From Minisyncoccota bacterium (GTDB taxonomy: Bacteria; Patescibacteriota; Microgenomatia; UBA1400; PJMF01): a DNA stretch of 6,211 nt. Positions 4,480 to 6,211 of this stretch are shown one piece after another. Position 1 is the first letter of the stretch; every line of letters starts with the position of its first letter. A program made the translations under genes and the position numbers. The stretch is taken from assembly GCA_003518205.1 (NCBI GenBank), contig DOZC01000036.1:21852-28062 (forward strand), given 5' to 3'. Below the pieces are notes generated by a model that searched no databases, was not told the DNA's origin, and saw only the letters and a list, made by a program, of their open reading frames with translations.

Positions 4480-6211
4480 ATGTCAAACCCACCTTCAAAA
4501 TCTCCAGAAAAAATCACTGAAAAACCTGCTTCGGCTGAAAAGTCTGCGATGTCTGAAAAAACTCCATCAAAAAAAACTTTGATAGATAAGGAGAAAATTA
4601 TCAAACAGTTTGAGTTTCAACTCAATCTCAACCAATTTTTCAACAAAAGCCTGATTTATATTTTGATTGGTTTGTTATTTTTGCCTTTTATTATTTCCTT
4701 AGTTACCGGTGGCAAACGCGAACAGATTTCAGTCAGTCAACTAGTCAAGGATATTCGGGAGAAAAAAGTCGAAAAACTCGAGGTGGCTGGAGCTGAACTG
4801 CGAATTCAATACAAGGACGATCAGGGCAAAAAAATTGCTCGCAAAGAAGACGGCCAAGAAGCGGCCACGATTTTGAAAAATGCCGGCATTGATTTAGCCG
4901 AAGTGGATTTTGCAGTTCAAGATGTCTCGACTGGCAGAATGATTTGGGAAGTAGTCATGAATTTCTTACCGATCATTGCCATGGCTTTACTGTTCTTTTT
5001 CATTTTTCGTCAGGCCCGCGGCGGCCAAGATGGCATTATGGGCATAGGTCGCAGCAAAGCCAAGATTTTTGTCAAAGGCAAACAAAATACCAAATTTTCT
5101 GACGTGGGGGGCATGACCGAATCTAAACAAGAACTGGAAGAGATTGTGGATTTTTTGAAAAATCCTAAAAAATATACCAAAGTTGGCGCCCGCACTCCCA
5201 AAGGAGTTTTATTAGTGGGACCATCCGGTACTGGTAAAACCCTGTTGGCCAGAGCCGTAGCGGGTGAGGCCGGCGTGCAGTTTTTGAGTATTGCTGGGAG
5301 TGAGTTTATGGAAATGCTGGTGGGTGTCGGAGCTTCTAGAGCTCGCGACCTGTTTAGTACCGCCAAAAAACTCGCCCCTTCGATCATTTTTATCGACGAA
5401 ATTGATGCCATCGGCCGAATTCGGGGTCAAGGTAGCATGGGCGGGCACGATGAGCGAGAGCAAACTTTAAATCAAATTTTAGTGGAGATGGATGGATTTA
5501 ATCCAAACGAACAAGTGGTTGTCATTGCCGCTACTAATCGTGGAGACTTGCTTGATACGGCTCTTCTTCGGCCAGGCCGTTTTGATCGAAGAGTTATAGT
5601 CGACTTTCCTGACGCTGAAGGTCGAAAAGCCATTGCTACCATTCATGCTAAAGGCAAACCGTTTGATGAATCCGTCAATTGGGACCGAGTCGCAAGACGT
5701 ACCGTCGGTTATTCCGGAGCTGATCTGGAAAACATGTTAAATGAGGCGGCTATTTCTGCTGCCCGAGTGGCTCGAGAAAAAATCAATATGGAAGATATTG
5801 AAGACGCCGCTACCAAAGTCAAGCTTGGTCCGGAAAAAAAGCGTCTTCAATCGGATTTGGATAGAAAACTGACTGCTTACCATGAAGTCGGCCATGCGGT
5901 TGTTTCCCATTTTTTGCCTAATACTGACCCTGTTCACCGGATTTCAATTGTTTCCCGCGGTATGGCTTTAGGTTATACTCTAATTCCACCGGCCAAAGAT
6001 AAGCTACATGAAACTAAGACTCATTTATTGGAGAAAATTACCGTTATGATGGGTGGCCGGGCCGCCGAGGAAGTATTCATGAATCAGATGACCACCGGAG
6101 CCTCCAACGACTTTGATCAAGCTACACAGGTGGCTAAAGCCATGGTAATTGAATACGGAATGAGCTCTTTGGGACCGATTAATTTTGGACCAAACATGGA
6201 TGTCACCGAAT
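4480..6211 (+). CDS. ftsH: ATP-dependent zinc metalloprotease FtsH (3' end outside window)
   Basis: Membrane-anchored AAA+ protease that extracts and degrades damaged membrane proteins and selected soluble regulators, acting as a hexamer. The window holds 577 codons; about 60-100 C-terminal residues are missing at the window edge. Order: a hydrophilic Lys/Ser/Glu-rich tail (1-56), TM1 (about 57-77), extracytoplasmic FtsH_ext domain (about 78-154), TM2 (about 158-176), AAA+ domain and M41 peptidase. Walker A is GPSGTGKT (247-254; Lys253), Walker B IIFIDE (302-307), and the second region of homology ends in LRPGRFDRR with Arg364 and Arg367 as Arg fingers. The zinc site is HEVGH (468-472) with Asp544 (TTGASND) as third ligand. 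Oddities: Ser for Pro in Walker A, Leu280 in place of the pore Phe (EMLVGVG), Val in HExxH, and the long N-terminal tail. The first ATG after the preceding stop was chosen; Met24 is an alternative. No Shine-Dalgarno sequence is visible. Confidence 0.96.
   Translation, partial: MSNPPSKSPEKITEKPASAEKSAMSEKTPSKKTLIDKEKIIKQFEFQLNLNQFFNKSLIYILIGLLFLPFIISLVTGGKREQISVSQLVKDIREKKVEKLEVAGAELRIQYKDDQGKKIARKEDGQEAATILKNAGIDLAEVDFAVQDVSTGRMIWEVVMNFLPIIAMALLFFFIFRQARGGQDGIMGIGRSKAKIFVKGKQNTKFSDVGGMTESKQELEEIVDFLKNPKKYTKVGARTPKGVLLVGPSGTGKTLLARAVAGEAGVQFLSIAGSEFMEMLVGVGASRARDLFSTAKKLAPSIIFIDEIDAIGRIRGQGSMGGHDEREQTLNQILVEMDGFNPNEQVVVIAATNRGDLLDTALLRPGRFDRRVIVDFPDAEGRKAIATIHAKGKPFDESVNWDRVARRTVGYSGADLENMLNEAAISAARVAREKINMEDIEDAATKVKLGPEKKRLQSDLDRKLTAYHEVGHAVVSHFLPNTDPVHRISIVSRGMALGYTLIPPAKDKLHETKTHLLEKITVMMGGRAAEEVFMNQMTTGASNDFDQATQVAKAMVIEYGMSSLGPINFGPNMDVTE

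Noticed and set aside
5010..5463. Two overlapping minus-strand ORFs (133 and 83 codons) opposite ftsH
   Set aside because: They are antisense to the highly conserved AAA+ domain, whose codon constraints produce open antisense frames; no motif supports them.
1..6211. Defence, CRISPR or other novel gene system
   Set aside because: No repeat-spacer array, toxin-antitoxin pair or defence nuclease is visible. Apart from the recombinase and the membrane protein, the genes are housekeeping.

Overview
The window looks like a stretch of a bacterial chromosome with moderate to low GC and the standard genetic code. TGA ends both the tryptophanyl-tRNA synthetase gene and the gene after it, and no in-frame TGA is read as sense. 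Several signs suggest, without proving, a streamlined lineage such as the Patescibacteria/CPR: compact spacing, few Shine-Dalgarno sites, promoters of the extended -10 type, a stand-alone tRNA-binding domain, and an FtsH with an unusual N-terminal tail. This assignment is inference from sequence style and not from any marker search.

Left part (1-2800): a short non-coding stretch precedes a plus-strand tyrosine recombinase of Xer/integrase type (107-973). It keeps the Arg, Arg, His, Tyr catalytic residues but lacks the usual beta-hairpin Lys and the first His of the HxLRH motif. It meets tail to tail, with a 6-bp overlap of stop codons, a minus-strand gene (968-2800) for a large multi-spanning membrane protein of GT-C glycosyltransferase type.

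Middle (2801-3078): a divergent intergenic region that is the most intriguing part. It holds an excellent extended -10 promoter, a 17-codon ORF with one Trp codon, an antiterminator-like stem overlapping a terminator-like hairpin with a T-run, a second TATAAT box, and overlapping inverted repeats just before the ribosome binding site of trpS. Together these look like a transcription-attenuation leader for tryptophanyl-tRNA synthetase that is not a T-box.

Right part (3079-6211): trpS, a stand-alone EMAP/CsaA/MetRS-beta-type tRNA-binding domain protein 19 bp downstream, and then, behind its own extended -10 promoter, the first 577 codons of the membrane AAA+ zinc protease FtsH, which runs off the window. 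The trpS and tRNA-binding genes form a plausible translation operon, and ftsH is a housekeeping protein-quality-control gene that may be partly co-transcribed. I see no CRISPR array, insertion sequence, tRNA or rRNA gene, and no defence system.
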